From Perognathus longimembris pacificus (lineage: Eukaryota > Chordata > Mammalia > Rodentia > Heteromyidae): a stretch of 64,000 nucleotides of DNA. The translations under genes and the position numbers were made by a program. Below, piece after piece: positions 1 to 12,505 of the stretch. Position 1 is the first letter of the stretch; each line of letters starts with the position of its first letter. The notes under the pieces are model-generated. The model made no database searches. It saw only the letters and a list, made by a program, of their open reading frames with translations, and was not told where the DNA came from. The stretch is taken from positions 59,359,934 through 59,423,933 of the forward strand of contig NC_063169.1 of assembly GCF_023159225.1 (NCBI RefSeq). Direction: 5' to 3'.

Positions 1-355
1 TTTGTCTACTCCTCTGAAACCCATGTTGAAATTTATGACCCATCCCATAGTGAGACATTAAGAGGCAAGACAAAGTAATACCTTTAGGGAGTGATTAGGG
101 TTCTGCTCCTATGCAGTTATTAATTTATTCATATAAATAGTAGCTTAGAAAGTTGGCGATTTAGGGCAAGAGTGAGTTTTCTGTATAAGCCAGTTTGGCT
201 AGGAGTCTCATGTGATCCTCCTCTCTTCCAGAGTGATGTCCTGTGCCACTTCAGGATTCTGCCCGCAAGAAAGTCATCCCTTGATTCGTTCCCTCAATTC
301 TGGACCCAAACCGTCCAGTCTGTTATATTAACAGCAACAGAAAAATGATCTCAGG
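1..355 (+). mobile_element. MaLR-type LTR fragment (ERVL-MaLR), cut by window start
   Basis: The order of phrases matches MaLR LTRs (MLT1/MST/THE1 class). A segment near 20-45 resembles the 'ccatgttgaaattt' block. A 'ttagg...gtgattagg' block follows near 85-110. A distal part at 290-350 resembles 'tctgttat...acagcaacag', the usual end of such LTRs. No internal retroviral genes are present and the copy is diverged. The family is judged from memory of the consensus; a repeat-library search would fix the subfamily. Confidence 0.65.
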
Positions 356-609
356 CACTTAGTCACACTGTAAAGGATGTAGCATCAAAATAGTCCAAAA
401 AGTAGGACTTTTGCAGGCCCACAGTTTCATGTTAAAGGCAATTGCCCAAAATACACCACTTTCTTCAGGAAGATTTGGGTTAAATGCTCCTGATAACCAA
501 CAATGCTTGCAGCAATCAAATTCATTTAGGTTCACGTCATAATTCATTGGCTGTTAAGACCTTTTGGCTTCGGAGAAGCGTTTCTGTTCCTACATTCAAG
601 AGAGGTAGA

Positions 610-816
610 GGGCTGGGGATATAGCCTAGTGGCAAGAGTGCCTGCCTCATATACATGAGGCCCTAGCTTCGATTCCCCAGCACCACATATACAGAAAATG
701 GTCAGAAGTGGCGCTGTGGCTCAAGTGGCAGAGTGCTAGCCTTGAGCAAAAAGAAGCCAGGGACAGTGCTCAGGCCGAGTCCAAACCCCAGGACTGGCCA
801 AAAAAAAAAAAAAGAG
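610..816 (+). mobile_element. ID-like dimeric SINE with 11-bp target duplications
   Basis: This is a full-length copy of the roughly 200-bp tRNA-derived SINE that dominates the window. The left half has a pol III A-box-like stretch (tagcctagtgg) and a B-box-like stretch (cttcgattcc). The right half has a second pair (gtggctcaagtgg and a degenerate gtccaa). A poly(A) tail follows from about 799. Perfect duplications agagaggtaga at 599-609 and 817-827 mark the insertion. It shares 'ggggatat' and 'actggcc' with the copies at 15242 and 62300, the least decayed group here. It encodes no protein; readings through it are incidental. Confidence 0.95.
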
Positions 817-924
817 AGAGAGGTAGAACTCCTCCAGCTGCTAAAGAAAAGACTCAGAGATATTCCTGCATCTCATCATTCAGAGACCCATGCATTCTGT
901 TTGTGAGAAAATTTCCTCACTTAA

Positions 925-1160
925 GATCTTGGTGCTGTGGACTGAATATTTGTGATCACCAAAATTTTACTTAATAAATCCTGATCCTTGTTTCTCTAGT
1001 ATTAGGAAATGGGATAATTAAGTTATGAGGGTGGACACTCATAATTAGTGTTGATTTCAAAAGGGAAAAAAGTGATGTGATCTTTTCTCTATTAAGTGAA
1101 AATAAAGCAAGAAGGAAGCCATTGGTAAACTTGGCAGAACATAGTCATACCTTAGTGCTC
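925..1160 (+). mobile_element. MaLR-type LTR fragment
   Basis: It begins with the common 'tgctgtggactgaatattt' start, then 'attaggaaatggg', 'gagggtggac' and 'gcaagaaggaagccatt', in the order seen in MLT1/MST LTRs. It is diverged and has lost the distal half. No open reading frame of interest is present. Confidence 0.65.
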
Positions 1161-2104
1161 TGGTCTTCAACTCCCAGCATGCAGAAGTGCAAAGCATACA
1201 TTTTCATTCCATAAACAACCTAGTATTTGGTAATTAAAGCATTGACTAACACACATGGTAAAATTTACAAAAAGATATTCAGGCACTTGAGTTTAGATGG
1301 AGAAAAATGGCATACATATTTTATGCACTCATACAGTATAGTACTGTTTACTAGTACACTGGTACTAGAGTTCCTTCTAATATTAACATCTGTATTTCCT
1401 TGTTTTGTAAATTAAATACTATAAAGAAAAGTCATTTTTCTTGAATATTAGACATTTTCCAATGCCTTCATGCCTTGAGCATTAATTTTATATTCTAGAA
1501 ATATAATTGCAAATGAAGAGTCTCTAAGACTGGGATAAAAAAGACCCCAGGGTAGAGTTTGAATGTTTCTTTTTCTATCTCTTTAATTATTAATGTGAAT
1601 TTATTTCCTCTTAAACTTGTTTCTTGACTCTAAAATTAAAACAAGAAATTCCAGTTCAGTAAATTATGCAATTTGAGACAAAATAACAACAAAAATATTT
1701 GTCTCAGTAGAATACAGTAGTTTTCTTTGGTTTAGACATAGGAGATGGATTAAAAAAAAAACCTCAAACAAAATTCATGCTACTTGTATTGTATAGGATG
1801 CAAGTTTTCATAGTATTTGAGAAGCATATTTGTGCATTATGTGTGTATGTATGTATGTATGTGTGTGTGTATGTCTTTAGGAGGGGGCATGGATGTGAAT
1901 CTCTAATTTTAAACAACTTTCTATGAAAGACTATTTTATTAATGCTTTATATTCTTTATCTATGTGGTATAGTATAGGAGTTTTGTTTTCAGGAAGATGA
2001 AATTGGTCTTTTATAGACAGCAACAAGAGCATTGTAGGAAGAAAGCAAGCTATTTAAGTAAGATGGGAAAAGAAAAGGGAGAAGGAATTTGTTCATCCCT
2101 TCTA
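1161..2104. other. Unrecognised AT-rich sequence with a GT/GTAT microsatellite
   Basis: I see no gene signature. Short frames here have no recognisable domain. The only structured element is the mixed (GT)n/(GTAT)n tract at 1841-1874. Confidence 0.5.
1841..1874. repeat. (GT)n/(GTAT)n microsatellite
   Basis: A run of GT and GTAT units, read directly from the sequence. Confidence 0.9.
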
Positions 2105-2303
2105 ATTTGACAAGAGGGATTTACTTGCAGCTGAGATATAAGCAAAACTGCTTATATGGGGGGAGGAAAGTGGGGAGGGAGAGGCAGGGGAAAAATGAGG
2201 AAGAGGTAACAAGTTGGATAAGAAATGTACTCAGTGCCTTACATATGAAACTGTAACCTCTCTGTACATCACTTTGACAATAAAGAAATGAAAATAAAAT
2301 TTT
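2105..2303 (+). mobile_element. L1 3' end (3'UTR)
   Basis: It has the purine-rich stretch, then 'ggtaacaagttggataag', 'aaatgtactca', 'gaaactgtaacctctctgta' and a terminal 'tttgacaataaag'. The same order occurs at 12340, 24330, 35930, 40717, 48900 and 51600, so it is the 3' end of the L1 family active in this lineage. The copy is severely 5'-truncated. Confidence 0.85.
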
Positions 2304-2334
2304 TAGTGGTAGAAATGGAAGAAAATAACTGGGA

Positions 2335-2447
2335 AACACAGAAGGAAGGAAGGATGACATTGTCCAAAAGGAAATATACTCTTTACCTGACTTATGTAAC
2401 TGTAACCCCTCTATAATTACATTTATCATAACAATGAAAAAAATCAT
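2335..2447 (+). mobile_element. Second, older L1 3' end
   Basis: 'cttatgtaactgtaacccct' followed by 'ataattacatttatcataac' and an A-rich end matches the L1 tail just upstream with more divergence. It is a separate truncated insertion. Confidence 0.6.
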
Positions 2448-2694
2448 TGTAAATAATTTCATATTTGACCCTTGAGACAAGTAAAAAATAAGTGACAAAA
2501 TATAAAAGGGTACAGGATATTGTGAATGAGAACCAGGGTAATATACAATTGATACAATCTTTCCTAAACATTATCAGATAGGTAACAGAAGATATATGCA
2601 AGAGGGAGATTTGATATATAAAAATTACACTTTAAAATATGAACAAGAATCAAGAGGTATAAAAATGATAAAACATGATTGTCCACAAAAACCC

Positions 2695-2905
2695 AACAAA
2701 TTATATATTCATGGCTATAATCCCACCTACTAAAAAATGAGATCTGAGGATCACAATTCAGAGTTAGCCTGGGCAGACAAACCCAAGAGACGCTTATCTC
2801 CAATTAACCAGCAAAAAAGCCAGAACTGGCAAAATATCTAAGGTGGAAGAATATGAGTTATGAGTGAAAACGCCTCATGAAAGGCCTTGAGTCCAAGCCC
2901 CAGTA
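2695..2905 (+). mobile_element. B1-ID composite SINE, diverged
   Basis: The left half matches a 7SL/B1-type monomer ('ggctataatccca', 'gatctgaggatcac', 'agcctgggcagac', 'cttatctccaattaacca'). The right half matches the tRNA-like module ('gccagaactggc', 'gagtccaagccccagtact'). Several small indels show it is old. Confidence 0.75.
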
Positions 2906-3627
2906 CTGCTGACACACAACAAACAAGCAAACAAATAGGCAAATAATCAAGCCCCTCTCAAACCTGAAATTTCTAGAAATGGAAAACAGAATTGAACTTA
3001 AGATTGTGAGATTAAGTAGAAGGTCAGAAGCAGTTAAGACAGAATCAAGAAAGTACAATACGGTTTAGAGGAAAAGTTAAACATTTCAATCCTGATCAGA
3101 GAAAGTGTGGAATGTAGAACAACAATTAATTTCTAAGGTATTATTTAAGGTCTTCAACACAAAGGATATCTTTACATCTACATATATAGTTAAATTAATA
3201 CTGCAGTGCATCAGATGAACTTATCTGTATCCTTTCAGAACCACAGTCCATCTACCTATACCTCTCATGTAACTAACTACTGAGCCACTCTTTCCAATTT
3301 TAGTTTGACTATATGTTTATACTATTCCTTCATTTTAGTTATCTGAGTAATTTCTTAGAGAATTCTAGCCTCAATGGTATTTGTTTCTCAGCATATAGAA
3401 GACAGTATTGTACTATATAGTCATTCCCTGATAATTATTGAGGATTAATTCTGTGACCATCCACATGGATAGGAAAGTCTGGATGCTCAAAGTCTCAATG
3501 CTTAATAAAATGGCGTGGTATTTGCACACACCTCCTCTCATGTGTTTTAAATCACTTAAAACCCGAAGCAAGTGTTTCTTATTCATGTCTGTGATGGTCA
3601 CTGCAGGCTCTGCTCCACAGCCCCTTC
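2906..3627. other. Unrecognised unique sequence
   Basis: No repeat family or coding signature was recognised. Two frames overlap on opposite strands around 3413-3640, with no domain and no codon-bias signal that I can see. Confidence 0.45.
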
Positions 3628-3641
3628 AAAACCCACAATGA

Positions 3642-3837
3642 GGACTGGGAATATGGCCTAGTGGCAAGAGTGCTTGCCTTGTATACATGAAGCCATGAGT
3701 TTGATTCCTCAGCACCACATATATAGAAAAGGCCAGAAGTGGCGCTGTGGCTTAAGTGGCAGAGTACTAGCTAGCCTTGAGCAAAGAGAAGCCAGGGACA
3801 GTGCTTGGGCCCTGAGTCTGGGCCCCAGGACTGGCAA
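3642..3837 (+). mobile_element. ID-like dimeric SINE with 14-bp target duplications
   Basis: It is the same family as the copy at 610. Flanks aaaacccacaatga (3628-3641) and aaaacccacgatga (3838-3851) differ at one base, so the insertion is moderately old. The A-tail is short. Confidence 0.93.
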
Positions 3838-3851
3838 AAAACCCACGATGA

Positions 3852-4271
3852 CCCATCAGCCATTCATTTAAAACAAGGTAAGTTATGGTGGTAGTGGAAG
3901 GTCTCACTCGGGCCAACTGCATGCTCCACTTACAGATCATTTGTTGGCAATGGTCTCCTCAGTCATTGCATCACAAGGGGAAGAAGGACTAGAAAGTTTT
4001 CAATTTGGGAAACCAGAAGGATGACGACCACACCAGGTGGGTATTGCTAACAGTGAATGAGGCAGATTTGCAGGTGAAAGTATTACTGGAGGTAAAGATG
4101 ACCCCCTCAAGAAGATAAAGTTATAGTCACGCAATGTGGTGACAATTCTAAATGATAATCACCTGTCATAAAAGCCTCCAGATGGATGGAATAAAATGTC
4201 ACAAGTTACCAAAAAACAAACAAACAGTAGATGCTATCAGAAAGTGTTCTGAAGAAGGGGGTTGACTCAGT
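3852..4271. other. Unrecognised unique sequence
   Basis: Nothing recognisable on either strand. Confidence 0.4.
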
Positions 4272-4470
4272 TGCCACGGTTTGAATGTTCCCACCAAAAC
4301 TGATGTTTCAATTTAACTCCTGTAAAGTATTAAGAGGATGGACACTGAATCTGATGAAGAAATTTGGAATGGAACTTCTGGAGGTAATGAAGGTAAAAAT
4401 GAAGCCATAAGGGTGGGGCCCTAATTGACGGGGACTGTGGCTTTTCGAGAAGAGGAGGAGAATCACTAGC
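4272..4470 (+). mobile_element. Probable MaLR-type LTR fragment
   Basis: 'ttgccacggtttgaatgttc', 'taaagtattaagaggatgg' and 'gccataagggtggggcccta' occur in the order of an MLT1-like LTR. The middle is rearranged and the end is missing. Confidence 0.5.
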
Positions 4471-5020
4471 AAAGATGTTCTGTGTTTCCCTGAGCTGCTT
4501 TAGGAATCTGTGGGGTCCTCTTCAGAAAAATAAAATAAAAAGAACCTCACTAGTTAGAGCCCTTAAATACGAGTTTCTTGCCCTTCACAACTGGGAACCT
4601 AACAAATCTTTATCTTTTACAGATTCTCAGCCTTTGATATTCATTATAGCCACAGAAAATAAAAACATTAGTAAAACCTTGCAAAGAAAGTAAATCTGGG
4701 CTACGTTTTTACAGAAGTCTTCTCTATACCTTCCTTAGAACCACACAGCATGGTAACTTGCAGATGCCTTTTACTTCTTTCAAAACACCTGCTTGTTTTT
4801 TTCAATAACTGGTTCAAAAAAATAATTTTACTTCTCTGCTTTGAGACACTCCAATGACTCTATGCATCATTCAGAGTAAAAGGAAATATCTTTACCTTGA
4901 CCCCCAGGGTCAGTATATCTATGTAAGTATCTTTATATTGACCTGTCTTGTTGCTCTTTCCGACTTGATCTCTTACTGTCCATAGTTCACTACTTTGTAA
5001 TCATTCTGGTTTCTGTTGTT
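4471..5020. other. Unrecognised sequence
   Basis: A 72-codon frame at 4475-4693 has no recognisable domain or homologue. I treat it as chance. Confidence 0.4.
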
Positions 5021-5021
5021 C

Positions 5022-5414
5022 TTCGACAACACCAGTGATAAAATGTTCCCTTAAATTCATATTCTGAAGCCTAAGGAAATGAAAAATATAGAGAATTTGG
5101 AGGGGGGTGGTCACTGCAAAGGTAGTAGCTAAGATGAAATCACTAGAGCCGGTCATCACCCAATACGCTGGGTCCTTAGAGGAAGAGATTAGGATGTGAG
5201 GGGATCAGCACGAATACTCAGAGAAGCAAGGGACACACACACAGGAAGAGAGAAGTTGTCTACCAGCCAAGGAGAAAGAGCCCGGAAGAAACCAGACTTG
5301 CCAACAAGTCAATCATGGATTTCCAACTCACACAACCATGAGAAGGCACAGTTTTGTTTTGTAAGCCAATCAGTCTGTAGTATTTTATGACAGTCTTAGA
5401 AAAGTAATCAAAAC
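5022..5414 (+). mobile_element. MLT1-like MaLR LTR, nearly complete
   Basis: The LTR runs through 'gttcccttaaattcatattc', 'gggtccttagagg', 'agggacacacac', 'ttgccaacaagtca', 'tttccaactcacac' and 'gtagtattttatgacagtc', the classic order of MLT1. The L1 at 5430 inserted at its distal end. Confidence 0.8.
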
Positions 5415-5429
5415 AGAACCATCGTTTTT

Positions 5430-5948
5430 TTTTTCTTCCAATTTTTATTATCAAATTGATGTACAGAGGGTTACAGTTTCATACGTTAGGCATTGGATAC
5501 ATTTCTTGTACTGTTTGTTACCTTGTACCTCATAACCCCCCTCCACACTCCCCCTTTCCCTCCCCCCCAGGTGTTCAGTTCACTTAAACCAAACAGTTTT
5601 GCAAGTATTGCTTTTGTAGTTGTTTGTCTTTTTTTACCCTGTGTCTCTTGATTTTGGTATTCCCTTTCAATTTCCTAGTTCCAATACCAGTATACACGGT
5701 TTCCAATATACTCAGATCAGATTACAGAGAAAGTGTAGGTACAACCACAGGAAGGTGATACAAGAACAACATCAATAATAGAAGCTACAGATACACATGG
5801 GACCCTTATTGGGAATAATTAGTACAGGTTTAGGCAAGTCATAGCAGAGCATCACAAGGCCCAATAGCTATACCCTTATGAACACATAAGATGATGCTAA
5901 GTGAAATGAACTCCATGTTATGGAGACAATTGTTATATCACAGTTGTA
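5430..5948 (-). mobile_element. 5'-inverted (twin-primed) L1 insertion
   Basis: From 5430 to about 5800 the sequence is reverse-strand L1 3' region: poly(T), 'gatgtacagagggttacag', 'tgtactgtttgttacc', 'ccaaacagttttgcaag', 'gattttggtattccct'. From about 5801 to 5948 the adjoining upstream L1 segment reads on the forward strand ('aataattagtacagg', 'aagatgatgctaagtgaaat'). The perfect 15-bp duplication agaaccatcgttttt flanks the whole unit (5415-5429 and 5949-5963), so it is one insertion with an internal inversion. The copy at 55726-56458 carries the same stretch uninterrupted, which identifies the junction. It is non-coding. Confidence 0.93.
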
Positions 5949-5963
5949 AGAACCATCGTTTTT

Positions 5964-8900
5964 ATGCCATTGTTTCTATCTCCCAACTAGACTTTAAACT
6001 CCACGGGTGGGGAAGGGGGATCCTTTGTTTCCTCCACTACTCTACCTGACCTGTCATTGTGCTTAAATTAGGCACTCAGTACATCTATCAAATCCATATT
6101 AACCAATCTTTGTCAGTGATTTTAACATTAAGGGATTAATTTACTGGTTGTTTAAGGGACTAGCATTTTATACAGAGGAAAGTAAGCTCATTGTCAAGGG
6201 CACCTATTTGCCAATCATAGTGAGTGATTTGACATGGGCAACTATAAGGTTGCCTAGAAGCGCATCCAAAAGGGGCTCAGTGAGTGTTCAATTTGAAGAA
6301 TTTCTCTAGGATTTCAAAGTTATAGGCAATTATTCTGCAAGTTAGACAATAGTTTTTTTTTAAAAATCTACATTATCGTTGACAGATGCAAAGTGCTTTC
6401 TTAAAGTTGGTAATTTCTTTTTGTTCCATTTTTAAAATAAGAAAACAACAATCTATTATTTAGTAGGGAAAGTACAAAGTCACAGAAAGACAGAGAAATT
6501 ATCTGTGTGTGTGTGTGTGTGTGCGCGCGCATGTGTGTAGTTGAATTCAGCTACAATTTAAGGTTGCACTGGAATATTTTAAGGGAATCTGTCTTGGTCC
6601 TCCTAATTTACATATACTCTATAATAAATGGCTTTGTTATACTGAGTATACCCCAATGATTTGAATTTGAAGATATATTTCCTTTCATTTCGCATTCCTA
6701 CATTGTACAGGAACTCAATTGTGCATACAACATATTACTCTGAACAAATAAGCAAAATGTAAATACTTTCTGATGACTTTGCCAGTAAGGTGAAGATTGA
6801 ATAGGGATGGCATAAATATGTTCCATCTATGGAAACAGAATATTGATGGGTCTTCACTTTGGAGTTGGTCAGGATTGATTGAAATCTCAAACGACTGCTC
6901 CTACCTAAGCTACTGTGGTCAAACCCTGAAATCTCTCTATGCTTTTTTTACCCCACATTTTTGAAGTGTGTAAGTCAGAAATCCATGAATGAAGGGAAAC
7001 ACATTTACTTCATCTAATTCTTATAAGGTTAGGTGAGATCATGCACACAAAACATGAGACCAACTCTTGTAAATTTATGATAAATGTTAGCCCTCACTAA
7101 TGTCATTGCCTTATTTACGCTTGACAGGTGTAGTAGGTTTCTCTGTTTTAGACTTCTTTTAAAAACATAATAAAAAGAAAACAATCCATAACCTTTACAA
7201 ATGCACTTATCTACAAAAGAACCTAAGTAACTTAGATTAAAATTTTACTAAATTCCAGACTTTCTCTTCCTAATGAGATCAGAGAGGGCAGACTATAAGG
7301 GGATTGAGCTGGGAATTCAAAGACTTGTTAATCACTGCAGAGATAAAGTTCCTTTCTGGCAGTTTTGAACACTGCCAAATCCAAACAAAGTGCCCACTAA
7401 ACCCATTGTTCTCTAAAATAATTTGAAGTCTAGGAGAATGAGTTCAGATGGAATAGTTATTTAGTGACTTTTTCTCTCTATTTGATTAGTAGACTAGGGA
7501 TTCACAAACAGCTCAGGACCCTTGCTAGGTCTAATTAGGAGGAGCCTTGCTTTGTTTTTTTCACCCCCTAGCCAAGGCCCTTTCCCTTCAAATGAGAAGT
7601 GTGTTGGGCCAAGAAGACCCCAATCTCCTCCTCTGTTTGGAGACCATACTCAAAGTATTTAGACCTTCTGAATTCCCCACCCAAAGGCATCAACTCAACC
7701 TTCCAGGTCTGTCTTTCCTAAGCAGACTGCAGCCATAGCATACACCCAGAAGCTCAAGGCCTGGTCAGGGAGCAAGGATCTGGGGAAGGAGGGAAGGAGA
7801 GATGGAGTGGGAGGCATGAAGTGATCTGTATGTGTGATCTGTGATGTCTACACGTGTGCACACAGGCTGCAAGCTAGGGGATCTAGGCAGAGCGCGGGCT
7901 GGCTCCCCCATCTCTGCCACTTTCTAGCATACAGGGAATCTCAGCACTCTGGTTTCAAATCTAGCTTCCCAGCTCTTTAAAGGCATATTATGAAGTTAAA
8001 GGGATCAGATATATTTCACATAGCTGTTTGGTATTTTGGTGGCTCACTCTGTTAACGATTCTGTCTGTTCTCTTGGCCCTCACTACTTAAGTATTAGAGG
8101 TGATCTGACAGATAGAACATAGATTACTGAACACACATGGTCATAGATTACTAAATGTCAGAGCAGAGACCTTCAAGATCATTGTGGTGTAACCACCTTA
8201 TTTTATAGAAATGGAAATTAGATTCTTCAGTCATTAGCAAAATTTATAGCTTCATAGCTTCTTTGAAGGAAAAAAAAAGCAATGGGTGCTATTAATTCTG
8301 GTCATCTCATGGTTAACAATGACTTCCACCAAATTCATTATTGCATCTGAAACTTATCAGAGGGTATTGATGTTTTATTGGTGTTCTGTGAACTTCAAAA
8401 CTGATAATGTCTGTCAGATAATGGTTGGAAGGATACTGGTGAAATACAACTAGGTAATTTGTCCAAGATCACATACTAATTAGGAAACAGAAAGGGAATT
8501 TCAAATGTAGGTAGTATGACTTAGAGTCTATACTCCAATATTACCATAGGATAACCTCTCTGACTCTGAGTGGTTTAGATTTCTTTTCTGTATTTCTATG
8601 TTCATTGTTAGTCTGTGGTTCTCTCTTTCTCCCTCTCTCTCTCCTGATACCATATCTGAGAATGAGTTCAGCTTCACTATAATCGAAGTTCCCAACAAAT
8701 AAAATTCTAGGAAACAAGAAATCTGCTAGGCTTAATCCCTGGGCAATCAATTTGAACTCACTTTCTGTAGGCATAATATTGCCAGAGGGATTATGCTAAC
8801 TCCACAAGCCACTTAACAAGTCACCTCCACCTCCTTGGAATGCAATGCATCTCTCTTTGACTTGTCCTTAAGAATGGTGATGCTCCTACCATAGCAATCC

Positions 8901-11900
8901 TGTCCTCAATTAAAATGAGTTGCAATTTGCTTTCCTGAGAACACAACCCATTTCTTGTTATTTTTGTTTCTGGTGCTTTCATACTGACTGGACCGAGGGA
9001 GATGCTCCAAAATTACTCAGTGAATGAATGGAGTACCTTTGTGCCCAGAGTCTGTGTTGCAGATGTCTGTTCATACTCTGTTCTAGTCTTCCTGTGAACA
9101 AGCCCATTGCTTGTAGAGTATCCACACCTCATCTATGGTGGCTTTCAACACAGAGTCATAATATGAAGGTGAACCTCAAAATTACTTTGGCATTAGGGAT
9201 AAAAGACTGGGCAAGCAATCTTGGACAAGAAATATGTAACTGACACACAGGTATGTAATTAAAAATAGCATCTCTATTTGTATAGCATTTTATAGATGGG
9301 AAACTAATGCTTATTTAAATCACTTCACTTGATGTTCACAGTGTACTTTTGAAGACTTTGTGCTGTTCATTTTGAAGGTGGTTCATTTCTAAACTATGGT
9401 GAGCAGCCATGTGGGAAATGGAGTGTTTCCTTCTACTACAGGTCTGAGTATTTCTCACCTGTGTGGGCCACTGGTGGCTTTGCCCAGAAGGATGGCTACT
9501 AGATAAGGAGGCAGATGAAGGAGTTCCAGTTCAATTCCATCTGTGATCAGGTCTTTATAAGAAAGAGACAGCAGTTATCTTTCTCCTCGAGGCAACCTTT
9601 CCCTCTTTCCCACCCTGGTGCCAGTCTTCTTCAACTCATCCCACACCCAACTGAGAAGGAAGCTGAAGACAGCTTTCCCAAAGGCTCAGAGGGAATTGTC
9701 TTGCTAGCTAATGGTGCCTAGAAAGGAGGGGTGGGGGGGGGATGTAACTCTCACTCTTCTGCCCAGTCTTCTGCCCACTCTTCCTCTCCAGTCCCTTCTG
9801 TTTTCCATGTCTCCTCCCTGCTTTAATTTTTTTTCTGGCTTCCCAATACCTGATGATTTCTTTTACTACTCTCCATTTGGAAATGCTTCCACTGTCTTTT
9901 ATATCCAGTATTTAGCACAGTATTAAATTAAGAGGCTCTTCTCTGCTTACTCATCATCCATGTGGAAAACTATGGATCATAATCTTGTAGCTGATGATAG
10001 ACATAAGACCTTCTAATCTATTTTAGTCTCCCCACTGGAGATAGGTCAAGAAAAGTTCCTTCAATTTTTTTGGTATGCTGACACACATAGTGTCACAACC
10101 AGATTTTCCTTTTCCTGATTATGGAATCGCATTTCACGTGGAGAAAGAATAGTCACCTTGCCCCTCAAGAACAATAAACTCTGTCATGGTTGTAAGAACC
10201 TGTGACTAAGTTTCCTGGGCTTGGTTCAAGCACTTCTCACAGGTGTTTGTCATTCAGGAAGAATGATTCAATCTAGATGAAGTGTTTTCAAATTTTAAAT
10301 GTTTTCCTTTTCTCCATCCAATGAAATAGGGCCAATTTATTCTACCACAGAGCTAAGAAAAAACCAGAGAGAGGGTAAATGAGCTATCAAGCTTTGGCTC
10401 ATGTAAGACTTACATGCCTCACTCATAAATATTAATTGTGTACTTTGCAAGAGATTTACTGACAATCCTCAGGAAAGTTCTGATGGTAAATTGTTGAGTC
10501 TGTTGAGCTCATTTCTATATTTCCTTTTCTGCTTCTTTTTTAATGAAAAAAAAAGAGAAAAAAACAAAATAAAAAACCCACCACCACAACAGTGCTAAAT
10601 ATATTCACTGGTTCTTACTTTAGAAGGACCAGAAGGTAACATATCATCTCCCAAATTTAAATTGGAAATTTCTAGTGTCAATATGGCAAAAGTTAAATCT
10701 TCTTGGCTTAATAAATTCTTAAATTATTACGTGTTCCCCTGAATTGATGGTCATAGAATTTCTATTTTATTCCAGTATCTCCTCCATTGCTATTATCACT
10801 TGCACCAGGTAAAAACTCTATAAACCATTAAAATTCTATATGTAATTTTGTTGGGAATGTGTTACAACCTAAGAAATAATTTTAAAATATCCAATTAAAT
10901 GTCTTCCTAGTGACCCAGTGGTATTATGCATGATGAGTTAGTCTTTGTGAGAAATACAAAGTAGAAAAACAGAAATTTCTATTCTTATTGTGCAAGCAAT
11001 ATTTTTAGGAAAAGTATCACAGATTCAAATGAATCTATGAAGCTCAAGTTTTATTGCTGGTCTATACATTTATGTAATCTTTTGGCATAGAATCATAATA
11101 ATCATTCTCTTGTAAAATCATCATTCACCTTGAGAGTTTCTTGTTACAATATTTCCATGCATGTAATATCTAATCTATTATTTAATACTCATTAGAAAGT
11201 CATTTATTTATCCTAGAGGCAAATTACAAGTCCATTTTCCTAAAATATTTCATGTAACGCAGAGCAGAAATTTCTTCCTTTGCCTCAAAGTAGAGTTTTT
11301 ATTTCCTGCCACTAACCCATTTGACCAACCATTCTCTTCCTGTACTTCACTGTTACTTTGCAAGAATTTTTAGGCTCTAACCATGTCCCTGAGAGTCTCT
11401 TTTCTATGACATAAATTTGCTTTTCTAGGCTCTTTATAGGTCATCTCTCCTGACTGCTGAATCATTTTGAGTTTTCCTTTGCATCATCAGAGGATTGTTA
11501 CATATTTACATTGGCCATGTTGCTGGGCAGCTAAGGTGCACGTAGGACCTTTGTGAAATCAGTCATAGCCATGGTCCCTCTGACAAAGGGTTGAGTCAGA
11601 TACTATCTTAGGTCTGATGGAATCTAGAAGGATGTGTGTGCTTCCTCATAGTAGGGTGAGCAGAGCAGCTGATATCACTGGGAGTGGCTTAGTGGGGCAC
11701 TACGGAAACAGGCAAGAATGGAGCAGACCCTGTGCATTATTCTATACACCCCATGGGAGATTTTTGTTACTTTTGCCTCACCTATAACTAAGCAAGATAA
11801 TGCTTGCCGAGGAGCTGGTGCTTCCTGAAGCTTTGACCATATTCTAAATCCAGAGCTTCTTCTTTGGGTTGATCAAGGGGTGAAATATATTATCACATCA

Positions 11901-11944
11901 ATTCAATCACATTGTTATCACACTGGAAGCCAAAGATGGCATTG
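5964..11944. other. About 6 kb of unrecognised AT-rich sequence
   Basis: I recognised no transposon family or gene in this stretch. It holds a (GT)n(GC)n tract at 6504-6538 and a CT-rich tract near 8620-8643. Short frames, for example at 7547-7738, 8541-8774 and 9515-9926, lack domains, splice context and homology that I can name. Very old repeats below visual detection are likely. Confidence 0.45.
6504..6538. repeat. (GT)n(GC)n dinucleotide tract
   Basis: Alternating purine-pyrimidine run of GT then GC units, read directly. Such tracts can adopt Z-DNA in principle. Confidence 0.9.
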
Positions 11945-11949
11945 TGAGT

Positions 11950-12245
11950 TGCTATAATTTGAATGTGACTCTGTAAAATGTATGTGTCAGAAATAATCCC
12001 CAATTCGTGTGTTAATAGTACTTGAAGGTCAGGCTTTGGCAGTAATTAAGGTTAGATGAGGCATTGGTAGTGGTATGGCTTTATCTGTAGAGACATGAGC
12101 TGATGCTTATGATATGTGTTATTACATAATGCTTACACAATGCCCTCCACCCTCTGTGGAAGCCAGTGTTCAGCCCATGAACCAAAATAAACTTGGCTTT
12201 GGAAAACATGCAGCCTATAGTATTCATTTGAAAGTAATAGAAAAT
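11950..12245 (+). mobile_element. MaLR-type LTR
   Basis: 'ttgctataatttgaatgtga', 'taatagtacttgaaggtc', 'taaggttagatgagg' and 'accaaaataaacttggcttt' followed by 'cagcctatagtattcatt' match the ordered blocks of an MLT1/MST LTR, including the AATAAA region. Confidence 0.7.
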
Positions 12246-12339
12246 GGATGAAGAAAGACCCAACCATTTGAAAAAGCAAAAACCAATGCTTTGTATAGTT
12301 CATAAGCACTGTAGACTAAAATGATGATGTCCATCATTG

Positions 12340-12505
12340 GGAAGGTTAAAAAAATGATGAAAGTAAGAGGGGTGGGTAGGTGGGAGAGAGGGTGGGAGAA
12401 AAATGAGGAAGGGGGTAACAAGTATGACCAGAAATGTATTCACTGCCTTAAGTATGTAACTGTAACCCCTCTATATATTATCTTGACAATAAAAATATGA
12501 TACTA
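12340..12505 (+). mobile_element. L1 3' end
   Basis: G-rich purine stretch, 'gggggtaacaagtatgacca', 'atgtaactgtaacccctcta', 'ttgacaataaaaata'. 5'-truncated to the 3'UTR. Confidence 0.85.

Noticed and set aside
610..816. tRNA gene call inside the SINE because of A-box and B-box sequences
   Set aside because: The boxes belong to the SINE's tRNA-derived promoter; the cloverleaf is not intact and the unit is dispersed with A-tails and target duplications.
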